The position numbers and the translations under genes are program-made. The notes under the pieces were generated by a model, which did not search any database, was not told the DNA's origin, and saw nothing but the letters and a program-made list of their open reading frames with translations. A stretch of DNA of 64,000 nt from Perognathus longimembris pacificus (taxonomy: Eukaryota; Chordata; Mammalia; Rodentia; Heteromyidae). Shown in pieces: positions 11,722 to 24,355 of the stretch (positions within the stretch are counted from its first letter, which is position 1; each line of letters starts with the position of its first letter). The stretch covers positions 5,834,352 through 5,898,351 of the forward strand of contig NC_063173.1 in assembly GCF_023159225.1 (NCBI RefSeq), in the 5' to 3' direction.

Positions 11722-11829
11722 CCTGCCAGATGACCCAAAGGTGGGAGGGAATACTTAACCATTCCCTGGCTTTACTAAATAGTTTATATGCCATTTCTAC
11801 TTCTTTTTTCTATTTCTTCCTATTTTCAA

Positions 11830-11926
11830 CCAGAATGTAAGCTTAATGAGGGCAAAGACTTCCATCAAATTTCTCAAGCATCAACATTTGTCATATAATG
11901 AGCTCCCCTTAAGTACTTAATAAACG
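11830..11926 (+). mobile_element. L2 3'-end fossil
   Basis: 'cagaatgtaagcttaatgag' followed by 'ggcaaagact' and ending in 'cttaataaa' matches the typical L2 3' terminus layout. Confidence 0.6.
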
Positions 11927-12039
11927 GATCTACTTATCCAGGCTTACAAATATGGGACCCGCTTGACCAGAGCCTGTGTGATCTTTTAGTTTGTAGATCC
12001 TATAGTTAATTCTATAAAATCCTGATATGTCACACTGCA

Positions 12040-13482
12040 CTAGAATCACTTCCAAATGGAACAAAAACCTCAAGGTAAAAGCAGATACCCTGAAAACATT
12101 GCAGGGAGGAATGGGAGAAACACTTGGTCTCCTTGGCACAGGATGAAACTTTCTTAAGAAAGGCCCAGAAATACAACAAATCAAAGGAAGGTTGGACAAA
12201 TGGGATTGCATCAGACTGCTGAGCTTCAAAATGGCAAAGGACATAGCATGCAAGATAAATAGAAAGCCCACAGATTGGGAGAAGATCTTCACTGCCATAC
12301 AACAGACAAGGGCCTCATATCTAAAATATACAAGAACCCAAAAAATTAAGTTCTCCCAAAACAAATCCTCAACGAAACAACTTCCTCCTTAATAAGTGGG
12401 CTAAAGACTTAAAAGAGACTTCTCTAAGAGGAAATGAGAATGGCCAAGAGACACATGAAGCAGTGCTCAACATCACTGGCCATAAAAGAAATGCAAATCA
12501 AAACAACATTGAGATTCCACCTCACCCCAGTAAAAATAGACATTATCAAGAAAACCAACAACAGATACTGGAGGGGATGTGGTCAAAAGAGAACTACACT
12601 GTTGGTGAGAATGTACAGTTGTTCAACCACTCTGGAAAGCAGTATGGAGGTTTCTCAAAAGGCTAAACATAGAACTCCCCTACGACCCAGCAACTCCACT
12701 TTGGGGCATTTACCCAAAGGATCACAAGCAAGACCATTCTAAAGCTACCAGGACAACCTTGTTCATTGCAGTACAATTTACCATTGCTAAAATATGGAAC
12801 CAACCCAGATAGCTCTCAATAGATGAGCGGATCAAGAAAATGTGGTACATATACACAATGGAATTCTATGCCTTTATCAGAAAGAATGGCATTGCCCCAT
12901 TCATAAGGAAATGGAAGGACTTGGAAAAAAATCATATTAAGTGAAGTGAGCCAGACCCAAAGAAACATAGATGCAATGGTGTCCATCATTGGGAATAATT
13001 AGTACACATCTAGGACAGTCGTAGCAAAAGATCACAATAGCTCAATAGCTATGTACATATGGACACACAAGATGATGGTAAGCAAAATGAATTCTAAGTT
13101 ATGGAAAAAAAGTGGTTTATCATTGTCCTTGTTATTTTCAATGTACCATGTGAAATTATGCCATTTCTTGTGTCTTTCTTCACCAGGGTTTTACCCCTGA
13201 TGTCACTGTTACTGATCTTGGTACCCTGAGTATTGTATATACGTTTATTGGAACTAGGGAAGGGAAGGGGAACATCAAAATGAAGAGACAAAGCAATATT
13301 TAGAAAACTACATGCTGTAAACCAAGTGTACAAGTCATGGTGGGGAGGGATATGGGGAGGAGGGAAGGTGGGAGAAAAATGAGGGAGGAGGTAACAAGTT
13401 TAATAAGAAATGTATGCACTGCCTTACGCATGAAACTGTAACCCCTCTGTACATCCCTTTCACAATAAACAAATTTAAATAA
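12040..13482 (+). mobile_element. 5'-truncated L1 (ORF2 C-terminus and 3' UTR)
   Basis: Translated fragments 'MDKWDCIRLLSFKMAKDIAC' and '[19 protein letters not shown]' are the ORF2 C-terminal region, in several frames. The 3' UTR with polypurine tract 'ggggaggagggaaggtggga' follows and ends 'acatccctttcacaataaac'. Dead copy. Its 3' UTR faces the L1 at 13788-14470. Confidence 0.9.
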
Positions 13483-13787
13483 GAAAGAAACTCCAATTGG
13501 GAAAAAATCTTAATAGTTGTTCTATTTTTCAAATTGTCTCCATCATATTCTTTTCTTAACATGACCACCACCCATTAGTTCTATTATGTTGGACTCTGGC
13601 TTACATATCTCTATTTCTTTTTTGTATTTTCTACACATTTTCCTCTGTGTGATATGTTCTAAAGCATTTTCTCAACTCTAATTTTCAAGTTATTATTTCT
13701 CTTTCCCTCTTCATCTGTCACTAAGTGCTTTGTTTGAATGCGGCCTTTTTTTTCTTCCATTTCTAGAAGTCTTGTTTGGATCCGTTT

Positions 13788-14470
13788 CTTTTTTTTTTTT
13801 CTTAATTATTGTCAAAGTGATGTACAGTTTCATACGCTAGGCATTGAATACATTTCTTGTACTCTTTGTTACCTCCTCCCTCATTTCCCCCTCCCCCTCC
13901 CCCTTTCCCTCTCCCCCCATGAGTTGTTCAGTTGGTTTACACCGAATGGTTTTGCAAGTATTGATTTTGGAGTTGTTTGTCTTTTTATCCTTTGTCTCTC
14001 AATTTTGGTATTCCCTTTCACTTTCCTAGTTATAATACCAGTATATACAGTTTCCAGTGTATTCAGATGAGATACAGTGATAGTGCAGGTACAACCACAG
14101 GAAGGGGATACAAGAGGATCATCAACCATAGAAGCTATGGCTTCACATGGCATGTTGAAAGTAAATTACAACAGTGATCTAACAGTCATTTCCATAACAT
14201 GGAGTTCATTTCACTTAGCATTATCTTATGTGTTCATAAAGGTATAGCTATTAGGCTCTTGTGATCCTCTGCTGTGACTAGCCTAAACCTGTGCTAATTA
14301 TTCCCTATGAAGGAGACCATAGAGTCCATGTTTCTTTGGGTCTGGCTCACTTTACTTAGTATAATTTTTTCCAAATCCTTCCATTTCCTTACGAATGGGG
14401 CAGTGTCATTCTTTCTGATAGAGGCATAGAATTCCATTGTGTATATGTACCACACTTTCCTGATCCATTC
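13788..14470 (-). mobile_element. L1 3' UTR and ORF2 end, antisense
   Basis: A poly(T) block at about 13790-13801, then 'attattgtcaaagtgatgta', the C-rich reverse of the polypurine tract, and antisense ORF2 end 'aatcctttccattt'-like sequence. It is the mirror image of the 3' end at 12820-13482, about 300 bp away. Confidence 0.9.
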
Positions 14471-14759
14471 GTTTCAAATATCTTTGTGGCTTTTGAAATT
14501 ATCTTGTTTCTTCCTTCATTTCTATTCCTCTTTTACCTCTTTGGTCATTTTGATCTGTTTATTTTATTATCTCCTTCAAATCGTTCTGTTTCTATTTATT
14601 GGAGCGATATTTAGTTGGTTTGCCCATACTTGTACCTCCTAATTGTCCTCTTAGCAGCTTCCTCCTCTATGTGATTTTGACTTTTTAGTTTACTTCCACA
14701 GCACCATCTCTGCAGCATTTGTCCATTCCTATCCATGGTTCTAGACTACTTTTTGGTGA
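14471..14759. other. Pyrimidine-rich unassigned sequence
   Basis: T/C-rich, no gene. May be part of the same unassigned element as the next block. Confidence 0.4.
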
Positions 14760-14930
14760 GAAAGTTATTACCATCTTTCTTGTTATATTATTATGGTGAT
14801 GATGATCTGTAAGTAGTTGTGCAAAGGAGTTTCAACTCGACATATCTGTTTATGAGCACAAGGCATCTTGATCAGTGTCACTTCTTCCGTCATTCTTGGT
14901 ACAACTTTTGAGAGTTTGTCCTACATGAGT
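14760..14930 (+). repeat. Unassigned dispersed repeat, copy 2
   Basis: 'gtagttgtgcaaaggagttt', 'tctgtttatgagcacaa', 'catcttgatcagtgtcac' and 'cgtcattctt' align with 9330-9450 and with the reverse of 32300-32400. Confidence 0.55.
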
Positions 14931-15780
14931 AACTTGAGTTTCTTACAGCTGTGTGTGCTGCAGATCCAGGTTCAAATCTCTTCTTAGTGCTTTGTTTGTC
15001 CATACAACTCCAGGTGGAGTTCCTTTGTTTGCCTCTCAGGAATGGTTAGCAGGTTTGTCTGTTCCTGATCCCAGAAATGGGCAAATGTCCATGGATCCTG
15101 CTCTGAGATGGACAGTTGATCTAGAGCAAACGATTGAGCCTCCTGAAGCCAGTGTCCCCTGGCTACATTCTATATGACGTTACAGTAGCCAGAAAAGCTT
15201 CTGTGGACACCACTTGTGAAGTTGCTACCTAATGTGTTTTGACTTTGAGCTTCTTCCTTTGTTTGCTACCTGGATCCCTCTTAAGCTGTGTATTTTAAAA
15301 ACCGTTACATTTTATCTAACATTTGTATGCATTTGAGGTATGAAGAGAAAGTCTATTTTGTCCCAATTTGTCATATTTATGATTCCGTCCCCCTAAAAGC
15401 AAATATTGTGGTGTGAAGTCTTCTTCACAACACTTGGCCGTGTATAAAACTCAATTTAATTGCAAATGTTGCAAAACACATATTTGCGTTCCCTAATTAA
15501 CTCATCTACTGGCATAACCTGAGTAACCTATTTACTTCAGGAAACCAAAGTTTGAAAGAAGGGCAGACAAGATGATCTTCTTTGGGGAAATACTGAACAT
15601 AATAAGAACATGGAAACGGCTTGAATGAGAAGATGCTTACTTAGCCTGAGGGAGAGAGCTGAGCGTCTCGCTCTCACTTAACCTCCCAAGGAGAACGGGG
15701 TAGGAGGGGAATTAGTCTTTCCTCAGGTAGCTCCAAAAAATGGACCCAAGATTGTGCCACAAGGAGTTAGGACTCTGATC
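14931..15780. other. Unique sequence
   Basis: No gene or repeat family recognised. A 74-codon ORF at 14953-15177 has no recognisable domain. Confidence 0.45.
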
Positions 15781-16037
15781 AAGAAATTCTGATTTTTTTG
15801 GGGCTGGGGATATGGCCTAGTGGCAAGAGTGCCTGCCTCATATACATGAGTCCCTAGGTTCGATTCCCCAGCACCACATATACAGAAAAAATGGCCAGAA
15901 GTGGCGCTGTGGCTCAAGTGGCAGAGTGCTAGCCTTGAGCAAAAAGAAGCCAGGGACAGTGCTCAGGCCCTGAGTCCAAGCCCCAGGACTGGCCAAAAAA
16001 AAATAATAATAAAATAAAAAAAAGAAATTCTGATTTT
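15781..16037 (+). mobile_element. IDL-Geo-type SINE with perfect target-site duplication
   Basis: The body runs from about 15800 ('ggggctggggatatggccta') to an A/T-rich tail. It is flanked by 'aagaaattctgatttt' at 15781-15796 and 16022-16037. The ID-like and tRNA-like halves are both intact. Confidence 0.95.
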
Positions 16038-16349
16038 CACATATCGACCTCAAATAAATAATTTCTCCTTATAAGCACCAGGGTTCTCTGTGAAATAAAG
16101 TGACTGGATTCCAATTAATGATTTACACAGACTAAAGCGCACTTCCTACCTAAGGTAACCAGGAAGGCTTTTCCAACACTGAAATCAGTGAATGCACTTG
16201 GTGGATTGTTTTGATTTTTTTATTTGATCTCCACTCAAAACAATGTGTTGTTTGTTTTGCCCCCACCAAGACAACAGACCTATACCAAGTCTCTATAACC
16301 CCCTTTTGAGCCTAAAAGTATGTAATAGTGATGCCTAAAAAACAATATT

Positions 16350-16515
16350 GTATGAAGGTAAAATCCTAGATTTCCTATCACACCAATTTTCACTTTAGTT
16401 TCCTTATCTCTAAAATGAAATAATAATATTTACTTTAACAGGTTTATAGTTGCACAAATATTTAAAATCATTATGAATACATCTAACTTCTGATAGGCAT
16501 CCAATAAATGTTGGT
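16350..16515 (+). mobile_element. MIR fossil
   Basis: 'ttagtttccttatctctaaa' and 'atgaaataataatatttac', ending 'ggcatccaataaatgttgg', fit the MIR 3' half. Confidence 0.65.
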
Positions 16516-17215
16516 TAAACCCAAAGTTGCAACCAAGTTTTTTGTACTGCCATAGGATAGAATGGTAACTATGACAACAGAGCACATTTTAATTGTCCCA
16601 ATGTTATACCATTACGCCCTAACATTGCATCCCCTTACAACATTCATGCCTTCCAAATTCTAGTGAGTAATTCTTTTTATACAAGGTACGGTTATCTGAA
16701 CTACTATTGAAGGCTTTGCGTGTCTCTCAAAGATTATTTTCCTAGAAAGGATGGGTAATCAAGTCCCAACCTCATAAATACTTAACAAAAAGGCAGTTGC
16801 TATCCCTCTTGGTAACCAGTGCTACTTTCTACTTACTTCTGGTCCCCTTCGTTATCTCTTAGCACAGAGGGATTCCAGCTTCTCATAGCCCTGCTATCTC
16901 TCTAGAGCTGTATTTTATGAGCTGACATCTAGGCATCCATCTCCTGACATGAGAGGATCTTAACTTGGTAAACAACACAACCGGAATCATTAAAAGTTTC
17001 TGCCTCATAGAAACTCCATGAAAACTTCTATTTTTCTGGTAAGTTTTGTTTCCTAGGTTCCTTTATCTTGAGTGTTTTACTATGATAGTTGTTCTTTTCC
17101 CTAAAAAATAAGTAAAATTATCCACAGTCTCCAGATATCCAGGAGGGACTGTTAAAGGAATCATGAAAAATAAATGGAAATGTCAAAAAGGAACCCGCAG
17201 AGCCGCAGACCTTCT
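16516..17215. other. Unique sequence
   Basis: No gene, tandem array or assignable element seen. Confidence 0.5.
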
Positions 17216-17400
17216 AGAAGTAGTAACGTGTGGCTTTGAACTTGAGTTCTGAAGTCAGACTCTACTCAATCTCAGGATTAACCCCACAATGTTCCCTGAC
17301 TTTCAACAAGTTGAGAATTTACCTAACCTTTGATCCCCACATGAAGATGATATATTAGTGAGAACATATGAGCACCTGCTCTGAGAGACATCAGAAACAA
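17216..17400 (+). mobile_element. MIR fossil
   Basis: 'gaagtcagactctactcaat', 'caacaagttgagaattta' and 'cctaacctttgatccc' follow the MIR core order; heavily diverged. Confidence 0.5.
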
Positions 17401-17489
17401 CAGAAAAATGAAAGGGTGAATTGAAATATAATCATGAATGGAGTGAACTAAAGTAATCTGATTTTTTTTTAAAGAAAACCTTATGTTTA

Positions 17490-17716
17490 GGCCAGACACC
17501 AGTGGCTCACACCTATGATCTAGCTATTCAGGCCGTTGAGATCTGAGGATCTCAGCTCAAAGCCAGCCTGGGCAGGAACGTCTGTGAGACTTATGTCCAA
17601 TTAACTACCCACAAAGCCAGAAGTAGAACTGTAGCTAATGTGGTAAGAGTGCTAGTCTTGAGCACAAAAACCTGGGAACAGGCCCTGAGTTCAAGCCCAG
17701 GATTGGCCCAAAAACC
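17490..17716 (+). mobile_element. Geo-type SINE
   Basis: 'ggccagacaccagtggctca', 'gagatctgaggatctcagct', 'gtccaattaactaccc', 'ccctgagttcaagccc'. Full length. Confidence 0.88.
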
Positions 17717-18126
17717 CTTGTGCTAAAATGGACTAGAAAACAAAAAGGAGATCAAGAAACTTTATGTGTATGGGAGTATCTCAGTGAAATCACTTTTGTA
17801 CAGTGAAAATATTCTAACAAAACGCAACCTATGATCTCACCAACAAGACAGACAACAGAAGGATGGGGAGAAACAGCCACTCGATAATGATAATATGTGG
17901 TAGATCTTGAACACTGACTCCGTGCTAAGGACTATGCCAGCTGTCTCTCACACACGTGTGTGTAGAGTCTGGAAATTCTGACTTTCACTAGGAAACAAAT
18001 CCTGGGACAAGGGCTCACAAGCGCTTTAGAAAACTACAGCTGGGATAAAGAGGAGGCCAAGAAAATGTGAATCCCTGAGAGCACAAGAGAGAGCCTATCA
18101 AGATGACCTCTCTAGGATTTATAAAG
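17717..18126. other. Unique sequence
   Basis: No gene seen. About 17890-17960 contains 'gactccgtgctaaggactat', resembling a common ancient mammalian repeat phrase, but too short to assign. Confidence 0.4.
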
Positions 18127-18285
18127 ATGGCTGCTCCACGTGCTGACAGTTCAATCCTATAATCCCAGCTACTCAGGGGACTGATATCTGAGGACTGTGG
18201 TTCAAAGCCAGCCCTGGAAGAAATGAGCAACAAAGCCAAGCAAAAGCTAGAGGCCCTGAGTTCAAACCTCCGTACTGGCACCAAC
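18127..18285 (+). mobile_element. Geo-type SINE, internally deleted
   Basis: The left half ('ccagctactcagggga', 'tctgaggactgtggttcaaa') joins almost directly to the box B end 'ccctgagttcaaacc', so the middle is missing. Confidence 0.75.
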
Positions 18286-18436
18286 TTTTAAAAGAAGATT
18301 GTTTGGCCCAGAATGACACATGTTGAAAAGTGATGAAGGCAATACTCAACAGTATATTCTTTTTTTTTTCTTTTCCCCACATAAGAAAGAAAGTAGGAAT
18401 GCTAAAGGCTGATTATCCATATACACATTCGTGATT

Positions 18437-18664
18437 AAAGCTTATCCATGGGCTGGGAATATGGCCTAGTGGCAAGAGAGCTTGCCTTGTATACATGAAG
18501 CCCTGGGTTCGATTCTCCAGCACCACATATCTAGAAAACGGCCAGAAGTGGCGCTGTGGCTCAAGTGGCAGAGTGCTAGCCTTGAGCAACAAGAAGCCAG
18601 GGACAGTGCTCAGGCCCTGAGTCCAAGGCCCAGGACTGGCAAAAAAAGAAAAGCTTATCCGTGG
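18437..18664 (+). mobile_element. IDL-Geo-type SINE with near-perfect target-site duplication
   Basis: Flanked by 'aaagcttatccatgg' (18437-18451) and the same word with one change (18650-18664). The body has 'gggttcgattctccagcac' and 'gtggctcaagtggcagagtg'. Confidence 0.95.
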
Positions 18665-19118
18665 TAGATCTCCTGCTGGCTTCTTGGTCTCTCCGGTCAC
18701 CACTTTGCTCCTCTGTCCTCTGCTCCATTTCTGCCATGATACTGCTCCTCAAAGTAGGTAAGTGGTATGCCAAGCTCACAAGCTGGTACCTACTGTCTAG
18801 ATGACTCCAAACCCAAGTCCTCCACAATTATCCACACTGAATTTATGCTGCTGCTCTGTCAAAGTGATCTAAGATTGTATCCATCAACCCACAGCTTTAT
18901 GTGTTTATTGGCTACCACGGGTCAAACCTACATTACACCAAGTTCACAGTTATTGGTAGTAAGCACACACCAGTACACACAAGCCTAGAGGCTTGAAGCC
19001 CTAGGTTCTAATCCTGATTGCTTCCAATTCACTGTAAGGTCTTCAGTCTTCCCCTTATATGAGCACGTTCCATACAGATACATGAATCATCAGGAAAGAG
19101 GAAAACCAAAAAGTCACC
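18665..19118. other. Unique sequence
   Basis: No gene or assignable repeat. Confidence 0.5.
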
Positions 19119-19245
19119 ATGTCTGAGCACTTCATTTTGTGTGTGAGACAAGAGAGGCTCAGAGGGGTGTATGACTCCCCAAATCCTCCCTATGACTGAC
19201 TGATCGCTGAGCTTAGAATCCCAGTTGCCCTACCAAGGACGGTGA
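19119..19245 (-). mobile_element. MIR fossil, antisense
   Basis: 'gagacaagagaggctcagag' and 'agcttagaatcccagttgc' fit the reverse complement of the MIR core. Confidence 0.55.
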
Positions 19246-20564
19246 TCCTTCTACTTTAAACTATCTCCTTGAAGAAGGTATGGGGCTGGGGGAGGGGAGG
19301 AGAAGAAAAATTCAGAAAGTAAGACTAAGACTTGCTTTGCTTTTTGATTTCCTGTCCTTTATAGAGTGTTGAAAGACTACAAGAAAGTTCTATGGAGGGG
19401 CATAGTTGCCAAAACCAATACAGAGTGTGTGTTTAATGATAAATGCTTTTCCACATCTAAATCTCTTGGAGAAAGGGTTCAGGAGGGTTTGGTTAAAGTC
19501 ATTCGTGGGAACATAGTACACAAACTGTAAGTGAAATAAAAATAGAATCGTTTTTTGTCTCAATAGTAAAACAAGGACATTTGTAGATAAGATTGCAATG
19601 GCTGTGAGAAGTTATTACTTTCCATTTCATAGACAATTTGTGGCGATATTTATGCTCTTAAATTACCAGTGTATGCACCTCTGCATCCAGACTGTGAGTC
19701 TTGGATGTAAGCATCCATCTTGACTTGGAATAACTTCATTCTATCTGGATCTACAGGAAAGACACAAGGTACAGCAAAGAGAGTGAAATGAATAGCTTGA
19801 GAATCAGCTATCACTCGCTGATTATAGCCAAGTGAATATGCCTATCTCCAGAAATCATTCAAGATGCCCTTGAAAGAAGAAAACTTAGCTTAAAATACTG
19901 ATAAATAATTCGTGAAACTGGACTAAAATACATGATTGCTACAGCAAAGTCTTACTTTGTTGAAGATGGAGGGAGGGCAGGTGGCGGAATCTGTGCAAAT
20001 ACTAATAAATGTCTCATGAGGTATAGTAGGAGGCAGGAGGAAACACTAACTTACCGAAGCCTGAATACCAAGCAGTCAGCTAGACATTTGAAATCATTAA
20101 GCGCCATCATCTTGTTTAATTTCTCCTTTAATCCTATTGTATATTCCTATTTCAGGGGAGTTTTCAAATTTCCTCTCAGTTATACAGCCTACAAATAAAG
20201 GATCTAGCATCAAATCCATGTTCATTTTACTATTGCACACAATGAGCCCGCTAGAAAACACACACTCTCATATTCGCCGTGGACTATACCTTGCTAATGA
20301 GCTCAGTCTAAGAGGGAAGGCAGAAATCTAAACCCTCTATACACCCTGTGGGAATTTAGAAGTCAATTTTGAATAACTGGATCGTTTCTTTATCCACAGT
20401 AAAAAGTTAATAATACCTTGGTGGGTAAAGAACTTTACAAGGCATTTTTATAAATTGCTTAGGTGAGATTTAAATCCAAGTTCCTGATTCTATGTCCCAG
20501 CAGAGCCTGACAAAAAGAATCTCAACTCGAGTTCAGGTGTCAAGGATAATCACACAGTGTGTTT
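19246..20564. other. Unique sequence with possible MIR traces
   Basis: No gene. 20095-20220 ('attcctatttcaggggagtt') may be an antisense MIR relic; too weak to call separately. Confidence 0.4.
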
Positions 20565-20655
20565 GTCTTAGTCTAAGGTGTTGAAACAAAATGTGATAAA
20601 GTGGGCAGCTTACATACAAGAGAAATGTATTCCTCACATTCTGCGGAGGGAAGGC

Positions 20656-20870
20656 AGGCTGGTCACTCCTGGTTCACGTCTGAGAAGGCTGAGATCTGGG
20701 GCTCACAGTTTGAAGCCAGCCAAGACAAGAAAAATCTGTGAGACGCCGATCTCCAACTAAACAACAGAAAGCCCAAAGTGGAGCTGCACCCAAAGGGTGG
20801 ATTGTTAGCCTTAAACAGGGAAAGCTAAGCAAGGGAATGAGGCTGTGAGTTCAAGCCCCACTATCTGAAC
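20656..20870 (+). mobile_element. Geo-type SINE, diverged
   Basis: 'ggtcactcctggttcacgtc', 'gagacgccgatctccaacta' and 'gctgtgagttcaagccccac' in order. It is inserted beside old sequence (20565-20655) that resembles the unassigned element at 22925-23215. Confidence 0.75.
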
Positions 20871-22059
20871 AAAATTAATAATAATAATATATTCAAATGA
20901 CCTTTGGAGGAACAAAGATTACTAACCTCTTAATGACTGCAAAAGGCTGTGGCATAAATAATAAGTGCCAGGGTCTTATACTATAGTAAGCTAACACACA
21001 ACAGCCAAAGATACATTTGATGAATAAGCAGAAGTGAAGAAATGAAAGTCACCAAGCACAAAAGGATAAGGAGATGAAAATATTCACCAGAACATAGGTG
21101 TAAACAAGTATGTATTATCGACATGTATTGAAATTTCACCCTGTATCTAATAATCAATTTTTTAATATTCTAGGAGGCGGAAGTGTTGCCTCCCCGGTTC
21201 TGATCGTTATTCATTATATGTAGATATTAGATTACTACACTGCATCCCATCCAGGGAAACTTTCTTCCGCCAAGGGCTATTTGGATATTGAGAGCCTCAA
21301 TTACAGGCCATATGCAATCATCGACACCGGCAGACAGGCGAAGGGCTGCAACCACAGTCCCACAAAGAACCGGGTGTGTCCCGCCATGAGCCCAACGGGG
21401 CCCAGCCTGAATGCACATCGTGCCACTACTTTATCATCGCCTTGGAGAAGGAGAGGAAGGCAAGGCTTGGAGAACGACCATCCCTCGCCAGCAGCCCGGT
21501 TTGTTAGAAGCAGAGCTGGAAAGGAAGCCCAATATTCTCTCCCCGGTGCACATTCCTAACACTGCACTCCATCGCTTGCAATGAAGAGCAAGAAAAGAAA
21601 AGAAAGAGAGACCCTCCTAAGGGCAATCAAGTGGAAAATGGAGCTCCCCGTCCAAGAACGTCTGCAGTGGGATTCAGAACAACATGTCACCGGATCGGGC
21701 GTGTTCGCCTGAGCCTTAATCACATTAGCTACCTGCCATTACATCTCTGCAAGACAGCAGGCCCGGCTCCTCTGGGCTGCACACATCCGGTGGCATCTGG
21801 CGTGTGTCTGGCTCGTGGGATGGCGTCGGTGGCTTCTCCATTAGGTGGGAGGCACCCTGTGCTGTGTGGAGCCGTTACGACCCTGTAATGAGCAGGCTCT
21901 TCCCTCTGAGCAAGCCGTGCCCCCGGGCGCAGTAGCCGGAGCCCCAGCAGCTGCCGCGGGCGAGCGCGGGGCCACTTACCCAGCGTCAAGATCGCTAGCA
22001 CTGGGCAGGCACCGCAAGAACCACAAGCAGCAATGGGAAAGGGCGGCTGGCAGAGCGTT
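20871..22059. other. Unique sequence, GC rising after 21180
   Basis: 21180-22050 is non-repetitive and more GC-rich than its surroundings, with blocks such as 'cattagctacctgccattac'. Short ORFs overlap on both strands but none shows a recognisable domain. It may be conserved noncoding DNA. Confidence 0.35.
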
Positions 22060-22200
22060 GACGGTGATTGTTTCATTTGCGTCTCAGAGAGGCCCCAAGA
22101 GTCACAGGATCGGGGACGAGGACAGAGGTTCAGAGAGATGGATGGTTTCTCCAAGACCACATAGCTAGGAAACACAAGTCTAGGACCTCGTGAGCCTTCT
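22060..22200 (-). mobile_element. MIR fossil, antisense
   Basis: 'gaggttcagagagatggatg' and 'accacatagctaggaaacac', then 'aagtctaggacct', follow the reverse of the MIR core. Confidence 0.65.
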
Positions 22201-22924
22201 TTATGGTATAGAAAAGGAAAAGAAAACTTACATTTTCTGGTGTTAAAACCCTTAGTCAGATAGCCCAAGACAGGAGAAGTGAAATCGTTTGGAGTTGAAT
22301 CTCCAAGCTGAAAAAGGTTTGGGAAAAGGCAATTAGTACTGTCCCACCAAAAATCTACTCACGACTTTTTAGCAGGAGACCAACCATCGTTTCAAGCAAC
22401 CGTGGGGACCTCTCACGCCCGAGGGCCTCCCCGTGAGCCAGAGCAATGCCAGAATTCCACTCAGCTCAAGAGGCCACGTGGGGTCACTTTTTCCCAGTGT
22501 CCTCTGGTTTGTAATTGTTATGATAAAGGTAATGCACCGAGGAGTCACCAGGAGGTAAGTCGAGTCCGGAGGACATTGCTTTTCGGACAACGTCACCTCC
22601 TTCCCTTGCTCCCTGTGTCCAGGATTACTTCCTGATCAAAAAGTTCCTTTGCCACATGGAATTCCGAGCTCCTCGGAATCCCCTGGTGTCGTCTATAAGT
22701 ACACAGAGCAGCAATCGACACGCACCACCACGTTGCTTTCTCCCCCATCACCCAGCTGTGCGGCCCAAAGGCACCCCACTGGGCGGCTGCGGAGGCCCCG
22801 GGGATCTGAGGCCCCTTGCCACTCGGCTTATATGTCATTCTCAGTAAATCCCTTCATAGCCACCATCCCGTGTCACTAAGGCATGGATTATCAAGCTCCA
22901 TACGTAACACGTGCATTCATTCCT
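22201..22924. other. Unique sequence
   Basis: No gene or assignable repeat; short overlapping ORFs on both strands are likely chance. Confidence 0.45.
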
Positions 22925-23215
22925 GTATCTCTTTGTGCAGTCTGTGCTGCTGTAATGGGAGATGTAGGATTACATCGTTGATGATGTACAGACATGTAGT
23001 TTCTCCTGGTCCTAGAGTCTGGGAAGGCCAAGGCTGGCTCTCTAGTGACAGCCTTGTCTCTCTTCCCAGGATGGTGCCCAGCTTGGGGAACAGAGGGGCA
23101 AAGGGAACCTCACTGGCCCAACCCTTTTGTAAGCTCACCAATCCTTTTCCTAAGGGCCCCGCCCACATGACGTGATCACCTCCTAAACACTAGCAGTCTG
23201 TCAATAGATGAAGTC
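22925..23215 (+). mobile_element. Ancient interspersed element, family not assigned
   Basis: 'gtctgtgctgctgtaatggg', 'gagtctgggaaggccaagg', 'gtaagctcaccaatcctttt' and 'gatcacctcctaaacactag' are phrases of a common mammalian repeat. Similar blocks occur at 20565-20655 and 63285-63590. Confidence 0.45.
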
Positions 23216-23764
23216 GAGGAGACCTCTTCATGACCACCGCAAAAATCAAAGAGCTCTCCCTGAGAATCCCAGACACTGGTCCTATAAAACTGCCACCATG
23301 TTGGCCATGTAACTGACCAAATCCAGAAGTCAGGAAGCCTGCTGACACCATCTCCTAAGCCTATGCAATCAGCTACAATCAATACGGAGAACGTTATAGG
23401 GCAGGCCATACACTAGGAAAAGCCCAGCCCTAATGACCCAGAGGTGCATTCCTTCTCCCTTTTGATAACTACTATAAAATACTGGCTTCATAGACCCAGG
23501 TAGCTCAACATGCTCTGTGACCGGTACCTCCACCCTTTTGCAGGTTCATTTTTCCCAACACAGTCACTGTTACAACCCTCGTGGTTGGTATGAGGCTTAG
23601 AGAATGTGCAGAACATAGACTTGGGCAAGAGTCTTGGGCAACGGGCACTGCTGGCTACCCTACCGACCCATGACAGTAATGGTCATTACCACATAGATGC
23701 ATTTTATTAGGACAGTCACATACATGTCACTGGGTTCTGCCCTGGCTGACTTCTAGTCACAGTT
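23216..23764. other. Unique sequence
   Basis: Nothing recognised. Confidence 0.5.
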
Positions 23765-23985
23765 GAGCCTCAATGTACCCCATGAACACTTCTTTCAGGT
23801 AGTCTGCCCTGGTTCTTGCCTTTCCTTCTTGCTCCCAGATGCTCCCAGTTTGTCACGGCCGACTGCCTGAGCTGTCACGGCATCTTTCCGCACTTCTGCT
23901 GGCACCGTGAATGCGGGACTGTTTCATTTTTGTATTTATCCCCAAAATATCACAGAGGATCTGTCCCCAAATAAATATTCAAATA
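23765..23985 (+). mobile_element. L2 3'-end fossil
   Basis: 'catgaacacttctttcaggt' to 'gactgtttcatttttgta' and the terminal 'ccaaataaatattcaaata' match L2 3'-end organisation. Confidence 0.6.
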
Positions 23986-24169
23986 ATCACTACTGCATCT
24001 GCTAGTTCATAAACAAATGAAACCTTCCAAATATCCACCTTCATCCTGGTCAGTGCTTCTAATGCCGAGTCCCTTTCTGTCCTGTACTTGACTGACCTAA
24101 AGTGGTAGGACAGGTGGGTTACAAAGGATCGCGGAGACCCCCTTCTGAGATCGCTCTTCCAGGTAGTAA

Positions 24170-24355
24170 AACTCAGACCCAGCACACGCCAAAGCCAGGA
24201 GTCAGAAAATCTGGATCCTACCAATTTTAGATGCATGACCTTCATCAAGTCTCAAATTAACTCTCATTCAAATGCAAAACCCTGAATCTGTTTCTCCGGC
24301 TCTAAAATTAAAATAACTGTGATTTTCCTCATCTACTTCAAAGTTTTCATTCTTT
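24170..24355 (+). mobile_element. MIR fossil
   Basis: 'aggagtcagaaaatctggat', 'atgcatgaccttcatcaagt' and 'cctgaatctgtttctcc' follow the MIR order. Confidence 0.6.
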
